Source: Salinarimonadaceae bacterium (GTDB taxonomy: Bacteria; Pseudomonadota; Alphaproteobacteria; Rhizobiales; Beijerinckiaceae). From it: a stretch of 46,159 nucleotides of DNA. The position numbers were made by a program, and so were the translations under genes. The DNA is taken from positions 1-46,159 of the forward strand of contig REDO01000180.1 of assembly GCA_007693435.1 (NCBI GenBank), given 5' to 3'. This document shows, piece after piece, positions 1-7,570 of this stretch (the first letter of the stretch is position 1; every line of letters starts with the position of its first letter). A model generated the notes under the pieces. It was not told the origin of the DNA and searched no databases. It saw nothing but the letters and a program-made list of their open reading frames with translations.

Positions 1-207
1 TTCCTCACGACCTCGAAGCAGCCCGAGATCGACGGCGACAAGATCGTCTACAGGGTCGCCGCAGGCGAAACGCTCACCTTCACCGACGGCGAGGCGGGGC
101 GCGACTGGCGCAGGCTGCGCAGTTATCAGGACATCGACAGCATCACCTTCGTCTCTCTCGAACAGCCCAAGAACGCGCAGAGCGGCGCCGCAGGCCGGTT
201 CCACTAA
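1..207 (+). CDS. C-terminal fragment of an unrecognised protein (cut by left edge)
   Basis: Frame 1 is open from the first base and ends at TAA 205-207, giving the last 68 residues of a protein whose start lies outside the window. The fragment is soluble-looking and charged, with a GETLTFTDGE stretch and no membrane segment or cysteine. I do not recognise the family. The next gene converges on it from the minus strand, with about 100 bases between them that hold a GC-rich inverted repeat. That it is real coding sequence is supported by codon composition (GC at third positions) and by the absence of a better frame. Confidence 0.6.
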   Translation, partial: FLTTSKQPEIDGDKIVYRVAAGETLTFTDGEAGRDWRRLRSYQDIDSITFVSLEQPKNAQSGAAGRFH

Positions 208-268
208 TCTTTCGACGGCAATCGGGCCGACAGCCGGCGCGGCGTCGCAGCGAAAGTTCGATGAAGCC

Positions 269-297
269 CCGGCGCCGCGGGCGGATCACGGCGCCGG
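269..297. terminator. Inverted repeat between convergent genes, possible bidirectional terminator
   Basis: CCGGCGCCG at 269-277 is perfectly complementary to CGGCGCCGG at 289-297, with an 11-base spacer. It lies between two gene ends that face each other (stop at 207 on plus, stop at 310 on minus). No T-run follows on either strand, so termination is inferred from position only. Confidence 0.4.
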
Positions 298-309
298 TTC
301 GCCAGCCGC

Positions 310-1920
310 TCAGAGCTCGCGCAGGGCGTTGAATTGCTCGACATAGCCTGATCCGTCGATGCGGGCGGCGATGACCGTGGTGCGTTCGGTGTGGCGCGCC
401 GCTTTGAGCGCGTCCTGCAGGCCGTTCTCCGTGTCGACCACGACGCCGTCCGCGCCGAAGCCCTGCGCGAGCTTCTCCCAGTCCATGCCGCCGATGGCGA
501 CGCCGTGACGGGGAATGCCCTTGATCTCCTGCTTGATGCGGATCAGGCCGATCTCGGCGTCGTCGAGAACGACGACCGTGATCGGCAGGTTCTCGCGCAC
601 CGCAGTCTGGAGCTCCGCCACCGCCATCAGGAAGCCGCCGTCGCCGGTGAAGGCCACGACCGGGCGGTCGGGATAGCGCAGCCGCGCCGCGAGCGCGCCC
701 GGAACGGCGTAGCCCATGGAGCCGAGCCCGTTCGAGGTGAGGAACTCGCGCGGCCCGTAGGATTGCCACTTCTGCACCACGAGCAGGCGGGAGGCGCCCG
801 CGTCGCAGGTCGCGATCGTGTCGCGCGGCAGTTCGGCGCGCGCGATCTCCATGACGCGCTGGGGCGAGAGCCCCTGCGCGGGGGTGTTGAGCGCGTTCGT
901 GACGTCATCGCGGAAGGTCGCGGCCGCCGCCTGCCCCCAACCGGAGCCCGCCTTGCACCACTGGCTCAGCGCACTCACGAGCACCCGCAGGTTCCCCATG
1001 ACCTCGAGCGAGGCGGGGACGAGCGCGTCGAGCGCCGGCGTGTTGGCGAGCGAGAGAACCGGAACCGTGTAGGGCCATGGCTTCGGCTGGAGCTCGACCG
1101 CGTCGAGGCCGATCGTGATGATCAGATCCGCCTGGCTGACGAGCTTGCGCTCGATCAGGCCGCCGATGATGCAGCCCGCGCGCAGCGGATGATCCTCGGG
1201 AATCGAGCCCTTGAGCTTGGAGGTGGTGAGGACGGGCGCGCCGAGCTGCTCGGCGAGACTGACCATCTCGGCGGAGGCGTTGTCCCAGTATGTCCCGAGC
1301 CCGACGAGGACGATGGGCTTGCGCGCCGCGTCGATCATCGCGATCGCGTCCTTCAGCCCCGCCCGGTCGGGATCGGGGAACAAGACGTTCGGCAGGAGCG
1401 GCGGCGGCGCGAGCAGGTCGCCCGCTTCCTTTACGGTCTCGGATTGCGGCATGTCGAACTGCACCGGGCCGGGCGCCGGCGAGGTCGCCGTGCGCATGGC
1501 GCGCGCGACCTGGCTGCGCACGACGCGGGCGTCGATGGTCGTGCCCCATTTCACGACGGGCGCCATCATCGCGATCTGGTCGATGCGCTGACGCAGGCCG
1601 ATTTCGTGCTGCGGGGTCGAATAGCGGTCGGTGATGGCGATCAGCGGCGAGCGGTCCAGCGCCGCGTGCGCGATGCCGTTGACCATGTTGGCGGCGCCGG
1701 GGCCGCGCGTCGAGAGACACACGCCGGGCGAGCCCGTGAGGTCGCCCCAGGTGGCGGCGAGCATGGCGCCCGCGACTTCCTGCTTCATCAGGATGAAGCG
1801 CATGTCGCGCAGGCGCGCCGCCTCCATCAGCTCGACGGACTCGCCGCCCGGATGTCCCACGATGAAAGGCGTGCCCGCTTCCTTGAAGGCGTCCGCCAGA
1901 ATTTCGACCGTCGTCGTCAT
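310..1920 (-). CDS. Thiamine-diphosphate-dependent enzyme, acetolactate synthase-like
   Basis: The protein has 536 residues and the three-domain layout of ThDP enzymes of the acetolactate synthase/2-oxoacid decarboxylase group. The N-terminal Pyr domain carries the activating glutamate (KQEVAGAM, E48). The C-terminal PP domain carries the GDG signature at 426-428. The usual Asn-Asn or Asn-Asp that closes the metal/ThDP motif reads LDD (452-454) here. Such enzymes decarboxylate or ligate 2-oxoacids, and this sequence alone does not fix which. It is the last gene of a minus-strand operon after a hydroxyacid dehydrogenase (makes 2-oxoacids) and an aldehyde dehydrogenase (consumes aldehydes), so a 2-oxoacid decarboxylase role fits well. 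The ATG at 1920 is preceded by GGGGGAG. No small regulatory subunit gene is nearby, which argues against biosynthetic acetolactate synthase. Confidence 0.85.
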   Translation of the reverse strand: MTTTVEILADAFKEAGTPFIVGHPGGESVELMEAARLRDMRFILMKQEVAGAMLAATWGDLTGSPGVCLSTRGPGAANMVNGIAHAALDRSPLIAITDRYSTPQHEIGLRQRIDQIAMMAPVVKWGTTIDARVVRSQVARAMRTATSPAPGPVQFDMPQSETVKEAGDLLAPPPLLPNVLFPDPDRAGLKDAIAMIDAARKPIVLVGLGTYWDNASAEMVSLAEQLGAPVLTTSKLKGSIPEDHPLRAGCIIGGLIERKLVSQADLIITIGLDAVELQPKPWPYTVPVLSLANTPALDALVPASLEVMGNLRVLVSALSQWCKAGSGWGQAAAATFRDDVTNALNTPAQGLSPQRVMEIARAELPRDTIATCDAGASRLLVVQKWQSYGPREFLTSNGLGSMGYAVPGALAARLRYPDRPVVAFTGDGGFLMAVAELQTAVRENLPITVVVLDDAEIGLIRIKQEIKGIPRHGVAIGGMDWEKLAQGFGADGVVVDTENGLQDALKAARHTERTTVIAARIDGSGYVEQFNALREL

Positions 1921-1988
1921 GCTCTCCCCCGTCGCGGCCGATGCGTCTGCTCGCCGCTATTCGATTGTGTTTCGCCGTCCGCCCGCCT

Positions 1989-3428
1989 TCAGGCGAGGTT
2001 CCAGAACAGCCCCTTGGGCTGGCAATAGGCGCGTAGGCCCGCCAGTCCCTTCTCGCGACCGATCCCGCTCGCCTTCACGCCGCCGAAGGGGGTCGAGATC
2101 GAGGATTCCTTGTATGTGTTGATCCAGACGGTGCCGCAGCGCATGGCGCGGGCGACGCGCCAGGCCCGACTCGCGTCGCTCGTCCAGACGCCTGCGGCCA
2201 GGCCGAAATCGCTGTCATTGGCCTGCGCCACGAAATCCGCTTCGTCGGCGAAGGGAATGACGACGCAGACGGGGCCGAAAATCTCCTCGCGGCAGGTGCG
2301 CGCCGCGTTGGTCAGCCCCGCCAGCACCGTCGGCAGGTAATACGCGCCGCCGGCGAGCGCCGGGTCGTCGGGCGCAGCGCCGCCGGATTTGACCTCCGCG
2401 CCTTCGGAGCGCGCGACGTCGACGGCGCGCGCCACCGCGTCGCGATGCGCGAAGCTCGCCATCGGGCCGATGCGCGCCTTCGACTCCTCCGGAACGCCGG
2501 GCGCCCAGGCGAGCGCTTCCTTTGCGAGGCGCTCGACGAAATCGTCGTGGATCGAGGCCTCGACGAAGATGCGCGAGCCCGCGATGCAGGATTGCCCGCC
2601 GCTGACGAAGATGCCGGCCGCCGCGCCCTTCACGGCGGCGTCGAGATCGGCGTCGGCGAAGACGGCGTTGGGCGACTTGCCGCCGAGTTCGAGCACGACC
2701 GGGCAGAGCCTGCGGCCGGCGGCCTCCGCGATATGGCGCCCCGCCACCGTGCCGCCGGTGAAGCTCACGAGATCGACGCCCGGATGCGCGACGAGCGCCC
2801 GGCCGACGTCGCCGAGCCCCGTGACGACGTTGACGATGCCGGCCGGGAAGCCCGCCTCGAGCGCGAGCGCCGCGTAGCGCAGGGCGACCTGCGGCGTGAC
2901 TTCGGAGGGTTTGAGGATGACGGCGTTGCCGGCGGCCAGAATCGGCGCGAGCTTCTGCGCCTCGATGGTCAGCGGCGAGTTCCACGGCGTGATCGCCGCG
3001 ACGACGCCCATCGGCTCATAAACCGTGAAGGTCGTGCTCGGGCCGCGCTGCGGGGTGATCTCGCCGCCCGCCGTCTCGCAAAGCGCGGCGTAGTAGCGGA
3101 ACACGGTCGCCGCGTCGGCGGCCTGCGAACGGCACTCGCGGAGCGTCTTGCCGTTATCGGCCATCTGCGCGCGGGCGAGCGGCTCGACGTCGCGCTCGAT
3201 GAGATCGGCCATGCGCGCGAGGAGGCGGCCGCGCTGGTGGGGAAGAAGTTCGCGCCACGCCGGACGCTCGAAGGCCGCGCGGGCGGCAGTCACGGCCTCG
3301 TCGACATCGGCCTCGGAAGCCGCGCCGATGCGCGCCGCGATCGAGCCGTCAGCCGGATTGACGCTGTCGAAGGGCTCGCCCCGGCCGGTCGTCCACTTGT
3401 CGCCGATGAGGAAGGGCAGGATCGTCAT
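1989..3428 (-). CDS. NAD(P)-dependent aldehyde dehydrogenase
   Basis: This 479-residue enzyme has the normal aldehyde dehydrogenase length and motifs. These are TPWNSP (147-152) in the cofactor domain, FTGGT (223-227), the general-base glutamate in LELGGKSPN (E247) and the catalytic cysteine in GGQSCIAG (C281). It oxidises an aldehyde to the acid. The frame stays open upstream to 3635, but that stretch overlaps the preceding dehydrogenase and has no family similarity, so the start is the ATG at 3428, four bases after the stop of the upstream gene. It sits between a 2-hydroxyacid dehydrogenase and a ThDP enzyme, and I infer that it takes the aldehyde released by the ThDP enzyme. Confidence 0.9.
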   Translation of the reverse strand: MTILPFLIGDKWTTGRGEPFDSVNPADGSIAARIGAASEADVDEAVTAARAAFERPAWRELLPHQRGRLLARMADLIERDVEPLARAQMADNGKTLRECRSQAADAATVFRYYAALCETAGGEITPQRGPSTTFTVYEPMGVVAAITPWNSPLTIEAQKLAPILAAGNAVILKPSEVTPQVALRYAALALEAGFPAGIVNVVTGLGDVGRALVAHPGVDLVSFTGGTVAGRHIAEAAGRRLCPVVLELGGKSPNAVFADADLDAAVKGAAAGIFVSGGQSCIAGSRIFVEASIHDDFVERLAKEALAWAPGVPEESKARIGPMASFAHRDAVARAVDVARSEGAEVKSGGAAPDDPALAGGAYYLPTVLAGLTNAARTCREEIFGPVCVVIPFADEADFVAQANDSDFGLAAGVWTSDASRAWRVARAMRCGTVWINTYKESSISTPFGGVKASGIGREKGLAGLRAYCQPKGLFWNLA

Positions 3429-3432
3429 GAGT

Positions 3433-4428
3433 TCACTCCTTGCCGGGCGCGGGCAGCACGACGTCGGCCGGCGGCAGCGCCTCGCCGCGCAGGAAGGCCT
3501 GCGTATTGGCGACGGCGCGCGCGGCGATGCTCGCGAAGTTGTCGACGGTCGCGCCGGCGCAATGGGGCGTGACGACGGTGTTGGGCAATTCGAGCAGCGG
3601 ATTGCCGACGGGCGGCTCCACCGAGAAGGCGTCAAGACCGGCGCCGAACAGGCGGCCTTCCCGCAACGCCTCGACGAGAGCGGGTTCGTCGACGAGGCCG
3701 CCGCGCGCGGCGTTCACGAGGATCGCGCCCCGCTTCATTCGCGACAGCCGCTCGGCCGAAATCAGGCCCGCGGTCGCCGGCATCAGCGGGAGGTGCAGCG
3801 TCACCACGTCGGAGGAGGCGACGAGATCGTCCAGCGCGGCGTAGGTCGCCCCGTAAGCCGCCTCGTCCTCGGGCGAGGCGCGGACGGGATCGAAATAGAG
3901 GATGTTGACCGAAAAGCCCGAGAGCAGCCGCGCGACCTGGCGGCCGATGGCGCCGAAGCCGACGATGCCGACCGTCTTGCCGTGGATATGCTGGTTCTCG
4001 CCCCGCACCGCCTCCTTGTCCCAGCGCCCGGCGCGGGTCTGCGCGTCGAGGCGCGGCAGGTTGCGGCAGGCGGCGAGCATCAGGAGCAGCGTGTGCTCGG
4101 CCACGGGAATGGCGTTGCCCGCCTGGAGCCGCGCGAGCGCGATCCCGGCCTCGCGGCAATAATCGAGATCGATGCTGTCGACGCCCGCGCCGAGCTTCTG
4201 GATGAAGCGGAGCTTTCCGGCCCGCGAGAGCAGCGTGCGCGGCATCTTCGTCGCCATGACGAAGGCCACATCGGCGTCGGCCAAAGCGGCGGCGCGCGCG
4301 TCCTCCGTAGGCTCGCCCGTGACCACCATGCGCCAATCCGCAGGCAACGCCTCGCGGATCGCCTCGACGATGCGCGGGTGGAAGGGGTCGATGATGCCGA
4401 CGGTGGTCGCGGCGGCGGAGGACGTCAT
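3433..4428 (-). CDS. D-isomer-specific 2-hydroxyacid dehydrogenase
   Basis: The 331-residue protein interconverts a 2-hydroxyacid and a 2-oxoacid with NAD(P). The Rossmann motif GFGAIG is at 157-162. The catalytic triad of the family is complete: Arg242 in NAARGGLVDE, Glu271 in SVEPP and His289 in TPHCAGA. The frame continues upstream to 4521, but the ATG at 4428 has GAGGAG about 8 bases before it and starts the family-like sequence. It is first in the operon with the aldehyde dehydrogenase and ThDP enzyme and is divergent from the GntR gene, with a 16-bp operator-like palindrome 36 bases upstream. Family members act on phosphoglycerate, glyoxylate, lactate-type or (S)-sulfolactate substrates. 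The substrate here is unknown. Confidence 0.9.
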   Translation of the reverse strand: MTSSAAATTVGIIDPFHPRIVEAIREALPADWRMVVTGEPTEDARAAALADADVAFVMATKMPRTLLSRAGKLRFIQKLGAGVDSIDLDYCREAGIALARLQAGNAIPVAEHTLLLMLAACRNLPRLDAQTRAGRWDKEAVRGENQHIHGKTVGIVGFGAIGRQVARLLSGFSVNILYFDPVRASPEDEAAYGATYAALDDLVASSDVVTLHLPLMPATAGLISAERLSRMKRGAILVNAARGGLVDEPALVEALREGRLFGAGLDAFSVEPPVGNPLLELPNTVVTPHCAGATVDNFASIAARAVANTQAFLRGEALPPADVVLPAPGKE

Positions 4429-4463
4429 GCGGGCGGCTCCTCGCGGATTACGAATATCCAGTC

Positions 4464-4479
4464 GTATACAATTGTCTAC
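4464..4479. promoter_or_regulatory. GntR-type operator candidate, site 1
   Basis: GTATACAATTGTCTAC is a 16-bp palindrome with one mismatched pair. It lies in the 161-base gap between the divergent hydroxyacid dehydrogenase operon and the GntR gene, 36 bases before the first ATG. FCD-type GntR proteins commonly bind short AT-rich palindromes of the GTATAC/TTGT type, so autoregulation plus control of the operon is likely. Confidence 0.65.
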
Positions 4480-4589
4480 ATCAACATGCAACCTGTCTGG
4501 ATGCGCTCTGGAATGCGCCATTTCACTTTACAGCGACGGGTTTCCGTGCACGTTTGTGCATCGCATCCATCAAGGAATCCCCTTTTTCC

Positions 4590-5216
4590 ATGTCTCGTGC
4601 GCAGCACATTTACGAATCCCTGATCGAGGCTCTTCGCAACGGCACCTACGCCCCCGGCGACCGCATCAGGGCGGAAGACGTCGCCCGCCTTTTCGATGTC
4701 AGCCGCACTCCGGTACGCGAGGCCCTCTCCCGCCTGCAGGAACGCGGACTTCTCGAAATGACGGCGACCGGTCTCGCGGTGGCGCGGCTCGGACGCCAGG
4801 GGGTTCATGAGCTCTACGCCTTGCGCGAGCTTCTGGAGGGCGCAGCCGCCCGCTTCGCCGCGCAGCACGCCTCGCCCTCGGACGTTCAGGCGATGCGCCA
4901 GATCTCGGACGCGTTCGAGGCGACGCAGGGCAATCCCGCCCGCGCCGCGCAGATCAACCGCGCCTTCCACGACGCCCTCTATGAAGCCGCGCATAACCGC
5001 TTCCTGACAGTCTCCCTGGCGGGGCTGCACGACACGCTGATGCTTTTGCCCTCGACGACCTTCGCGGTCGACGGGCGCCAGGACAAGGCGGTCGTCGAGC
5101 ACCGCGCGATTCTCGCCGCCATCGAGGCGCGCGACCCCGACTCCGCCGACGCGCACGCCCGGGAGCATATCCGCAGCGCCCGGGACGCGCGCCTCAGCAT
5201 GATGTTCGAGTACTGA
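4590..5216 (+). CDS. GntR family transcriptional regulator, FCD (FadR-like) subfamily
   Basis: This 208-residue regulator has an N-terminal winged helix-turn-helix (about 5-65) with the typical VSRTPVREALSRLQERGLL core. An all-helical FCD ligand domain follows (about 75-205), with the metal/ligand-type residues expected there (RELLEGAAAR, NRAFHDALYEAAHN, EHRAILAAI). The in-frame ATG at 4554 would add 12 residues, but the ATG at 4590 has AAGGAA upstream and begins the usual sequence. The gene is divergent from the hydroxyacid dehydrogenase operon and ends four bases before the convergent Ldh-type gene. FCD regulators usually sense a carboxylate that is the pathway substrate or an intermediate. 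Related operator-like sites occur before the CoA-ligase operon and the TTT operon, so this may be the regulator of the whole island. Confidence 0.9.
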   Translation: MSRAQHIYESLIEALRNGTYAPGDRIRAEDVARLFDVSRTPVREALSRLQERGLLEMTATGLAVARLGRQGVHELYALRELLEGAAARFAAQHASPSDVQAMRQISDAFEATQGNPARAAQINRAFHDALYEAAHNRFLTVSLAGLHDTLMLLPSTTFAVDGRQDKAVVEHRAILAAIEARDPDSADAHAREHIRSARDARLSMMFEY

Positions 5217-5220
5217 GCGG

Positions 5221-6285
5221 CTAGCGGGTCGCCGCCGCCGGAACCGCGACGCCGCGCGCCCGCGCGATCTCGACGAGAGGCGCGAGGTCGTCGAGGCGGT
5301 AGGGTATCCCCTCTTCCAGCCGCCGCGCCTCGTTGCGCGCCTCCGGCTCGCCCGGCATCAGGATCTCGTCGAAGCCCTCGGCCTTCGGCGCGGCCTTCAC
5401 CGTCGCGACGAGCTCCTTCATCCGCTCAGCCACGACCTGCGCCGGCATGAAGAGATCGGGCCTGAAGACGATTGCAGCGTGGCCGACGTTCTGCGGACGG
5501 TCGAAATCCTGGTACTGGTTGCCGACATTGCCCGCGAAGGCCGCGCCGGTGAGCACGCCGCCGACGATGTCCATGAGCATCGAAATGGCCGCCCCCTTCG
5601 GCCCGCCGATCGGCAGCACGACGCCGCGAAGCGCCGCTTCCGGATCGGTGGTGGGACGCCCGTGCTCGTCGAGCGCATAGCCCTCGGGGATGGGCTTGCC
5701 CTCGCGCTGGGCCTTGCGGATCTTGCCGCGCGCCGCGACGCTCGGGGCCATGTCGAGCAGGAAGGGCGTGCCGCCGGGATTGGGGAACGCCGCGCCGAAG
5801 GGCGAGGTGCCGAGCAGCTCCGTCCGTCCGCCCCAGGGGGGCATGGCGCGGGACGCATTGGTGAAGACGAGCGCGCCGTATCCGGCTTCCAGCGCCTGCA
5901 GGAGATAGCAGGCGGCCATGCCGAAATGCGTCGAGTTGGAGACGCCGACGAAGCCGACGCCGTTGTCCCTGGCGATCGCGATAGCCTCCTCGACGGCGCG
6001 GGTGGCGACGACGAAGCCGAGCCCGTTCTGGCCGTCGAGATGCGCCGCCGCCGGGGCGACGCGGTTCGCGGAGAGACGCGGCGCGGGGGTTACGAGCCCC
6101 TTTTCGAGACGCTCGAGATAGATCGGCATGCGCACGATCCCGTGCGTGTCGACGCCGCGCAGATCGGCCCGCACGAGGCAGCGCGCTGCGATGCGCGCAT
6201 CATCCTCTGGCACGCCGTGGGCGGCGAGCAGACCCGCCGCGAACGTTTCCGCCTCGTCCCGACCGAGGCGCACCAGATCGTTCAT
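5221..6285 (-). CDS. Ldh family (malate/L-lactate/sulfolactate-type) 2-hydroxyacid dehydrogenase
   Basis: The 354-residue protein belongs to the Ldh_2 family, a NAD(P)-dependent 2-hydroxyacid dehydrogenase fold unrelated to classical lactate dehydrogenases. Visible family marks are GVDTHGIVRMP (about 44-54), NSTHFGMA, TNASRAMPPWGG with LGTSPFGAAFP, and the glycine-rich GGPKGAAISMLMDIVGG. Members oxidise malate, ureidoglycolate, 2,3-diketogulonate or (R)-sulfolactate. This enzyme and the unrelated D-2-hydroxyacid dehydrogenase at 3433-4428 probably have opposite stereochemistry, so together they could process or racemise both enantiomers of one substrate. It is a single minus-strand gene, divergent from the CoA-ligase operon, with operator-like sequences in the shared 127-base gap. 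Confidence 0.88.
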   Translation of the reverse strand: MNDLVRLGRDEAETFAAGLLAAHGVPEDDARIAARCLVRADLRGVDTHGIVRMPIYLERLEKGLVTPAPRLSANRVAPAAAHLDGQNGLGFVVATRAVEEAIAIARDNGVGFVGVSNSTHFGMAACYLLQALEAGYGALVFTNASRAMPPWGGRTELLGTSPFGAAFPNPGGTPFLLDMAPSVAARGKIRKAQREGKPIPEGYALDEHGRPTTDPEAALRGVVLPIGGPKGAAISMLMDIVGGVLTGAAFAGNVGNQYQDFDRPQNVGHAAIVFRPDLFMPAQVVAERMKELVATVKAAPKAEGFDEILMPGEPEARNEARRLEEGIPYRLDDLAPLVEIARARGVAVPAAATR

Positions 6286-6323
6286 CGCTCATCACTCCCG
6301 TGAGTCATCGTCAATGGATACGT

Positions 6324-6343
6324 TTGCATATTTTCGGATGCAA
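6324..6343. promoter_or_regulatory. Inverted repeat in divergent promoter region
   Basis: TTGCAT (6324-6329) and ATGCAA (6338-6343) form a 6-bp inverted repeat with an 8-base AT-rich spacer. It lies 39 bases before the ATG of the Ldh-type gene, inside the gap shared with the CoA-ligase operon. It may be an operator or part of the promoter; no protein can be assigned to it. Confidence 0.35.
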
Positions 6344-6378
6344 GCGCCCGCATCGTAGTTTGACCGGCTGCACACAGG

Positions 6379-6390
6379 CGTATACAAAAG
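6379..6390. promoter_or_regulatory. GntR-type operator candidate, site 2 (half-site-like)
   Basis: CGTATACAAAAG shares its first nine bases (CGTATACAA) with site 1 at 4463-4471. Its right half is degenerate (AAGCATGC against the ideal TTGTATAC). It is 23 bases before the preferred start of the CoA-ligase operon, in the gap shared with the Ldh-type gene. Confidence 0.45.
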
Positions 6391-6412
6391 CATGCAGCGG
6401 TGGGGAAACGCA

Positions 6413-7570
6413 ATGCTTCTTCTTGAACACGACGGCAAGACTCTGCTCGCCGCGCGCGGGCTGCCGACGCCGAAGGGCGTGCTGATCGCGCCCGGAGAGC
6501 CGCCGCCGGCGACCCTTCCGGGACCGGGGCCATGGATCGCCAAGTCGCAGGTCGCGACCGGCGGACGCGGCAAGGCCGGAGGCGTCAGGCTGTGCCGCGA
6601 CCGCGCCCAGCTGGAGGCGGCCTGCGCCGATCTCGCGACGCTTCGGATCAAGGGACACGAGCCGCGCGGCCTGCGCATCGAGGCCGCCATATCCGGCGCG
6701 CAGGAGGCCTATCTCGGCTTCTCGCTCGACGCGGCGCGCGGGCAGGTGATCGTCATGGCGACGGATCGCGGCGGCGTCGATGTCGAGGCGGCGGGCGACG
6801 ACCTGCCGCGCGTCTTCGCCGATCTCTCGGCCGAGGCGATCGGCGCGGCGGTGATCCGTCTCGCGGAGGCGCTGCCGGCGAATCTGCGCCGGCCGATCCG
6901 GGAAGCCGGCGTGATCTGCGCGCGAGCCTTCTGCGAAATGGACGCGCTGCTCGTCGAGATCAACCCGCTCTTCGTTTTCCCCGACGGGCGCTGGATCGCC
7001 GGCGACGTGCGCTTCGTCGCCGACGAAAGCGCGCTTGTGCGCCAGCCCGAGATCGCCGCGCTGGTCGACGAGAAGCCGCAATCCTATCCCGACGCCGCCT
7101 TCAAGAAGACCCACGGCTACGACCTCGTCGTCGTCGATCCCGAAGGCGAGATCGGGCTCGTGACGACGGGCGCAGGGCTCTCGATGAAGCTCATCGACGA
7201 GATGACGGCGCAGGGGCTCAAGCCCTTCAACTTCTGCGACATCCGCTCGGGCGGCATGCGCGGGGACAGTTCGCGCCTGATCGAGGCGCTGCGGCGCATC
7301 GGCGAAGGCCCGCGCATGCGCTGCGTGCTCGTGAACATCTTCGCCGGCATCACCGATCTCGGCCTGTTCGCCGAGATCCTCGTGAACGCGCTTCGCGCTT
7401 CGCCGGACATGCGCCTGCCGCTCGTCGTCCGGCTGGCCGGCAACGGCGAGGATCGCGCCGAGGTGGTCCTGCGCGAATCCGGGCTGCCGATGATGATCGA
7501 GCGCGATCTGGAGCGGGCCGTAGAGCTGTGCGCGACAGCGGGAGTCGTCCAAGGAGCCGCCCATGCGTGA
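6413..7570 (+). CDS. ADP-forming CoA ligase beta subunit (SucC/MtkA-like, ATP-grasp)
   Basis: The 385-residue protein resembles the beta subunit of succinyl-CoA or malate-CoA ligase. The N-terminal ATP-grasp domain shows AKSQVATGGRGKAGGV near residue 43 and the magnesium/nucleotide motif EINPLFV near 181. The C-terminal CoA-ligase domain shows VNIFAGITDLGLFAEI near 305. The ATG at 6392 is in frame, but the ATG at 6413 has GGGGAAA at a better distance. The stop overlaps the alpha-subunit start (ATGCGTGA). The partner genes are an acyl-CoA dehydrogenase homologue and an aldolase rather than citrate-cycle genes, so a dedicated catabolic carboxylate-CoA ligase is more likely than succinyl-CoA synthetase. 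Confidence 0.88.
   Translation: MLLLEHDGKTLLAARGLPTPKGVLIAPGEPPPATLPGPGPWIAKSQVATGGRGKAGGVRLCRDRAQLEAACADLATLRIKGHEPRGLRIEAAISGAQEAYLGFSLDAARGQVIVMATDRGGVDVEAAGDDLPRVFADLSAEAIGAAVIRLAEALPANLRRPIREAGVICARAFCEMDALLVEINPLFVFPDGRWIAGDVRFVADESALVRQPEIAALVDEKPQSYPDAAFKKTHGYDLVVVDPEGEIGLVTTGAGLSMKLIDEMTAQGLKPFNFCDIRSGGMRGDSSRLIEALRRIGEGPRMRCVLVNIFAGITDLGLFAEILVNALRASPDMRLPLVVRLAGNGEDRAEVVLRESGLPMMIERDLERAVELCATAGVVQGAAHA

Noticed and set aside
391-2028. A 545-codon plus-strand frame opposite the ThDP gene
   Set aside because: It is an antisense shadow: composition is biased to Arg/Asp/Glu, there is no ribosome site, and the minus strand encodes a complete ThDP enzyme.
3429-3635. Upstream extension of the aldehyde dehydrogenase frame
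   Set aside because: The extra 69 residues are Ser/Pro/Arg-rich, overlap the dehydrogenase gene in another frame and have no family counterpart.
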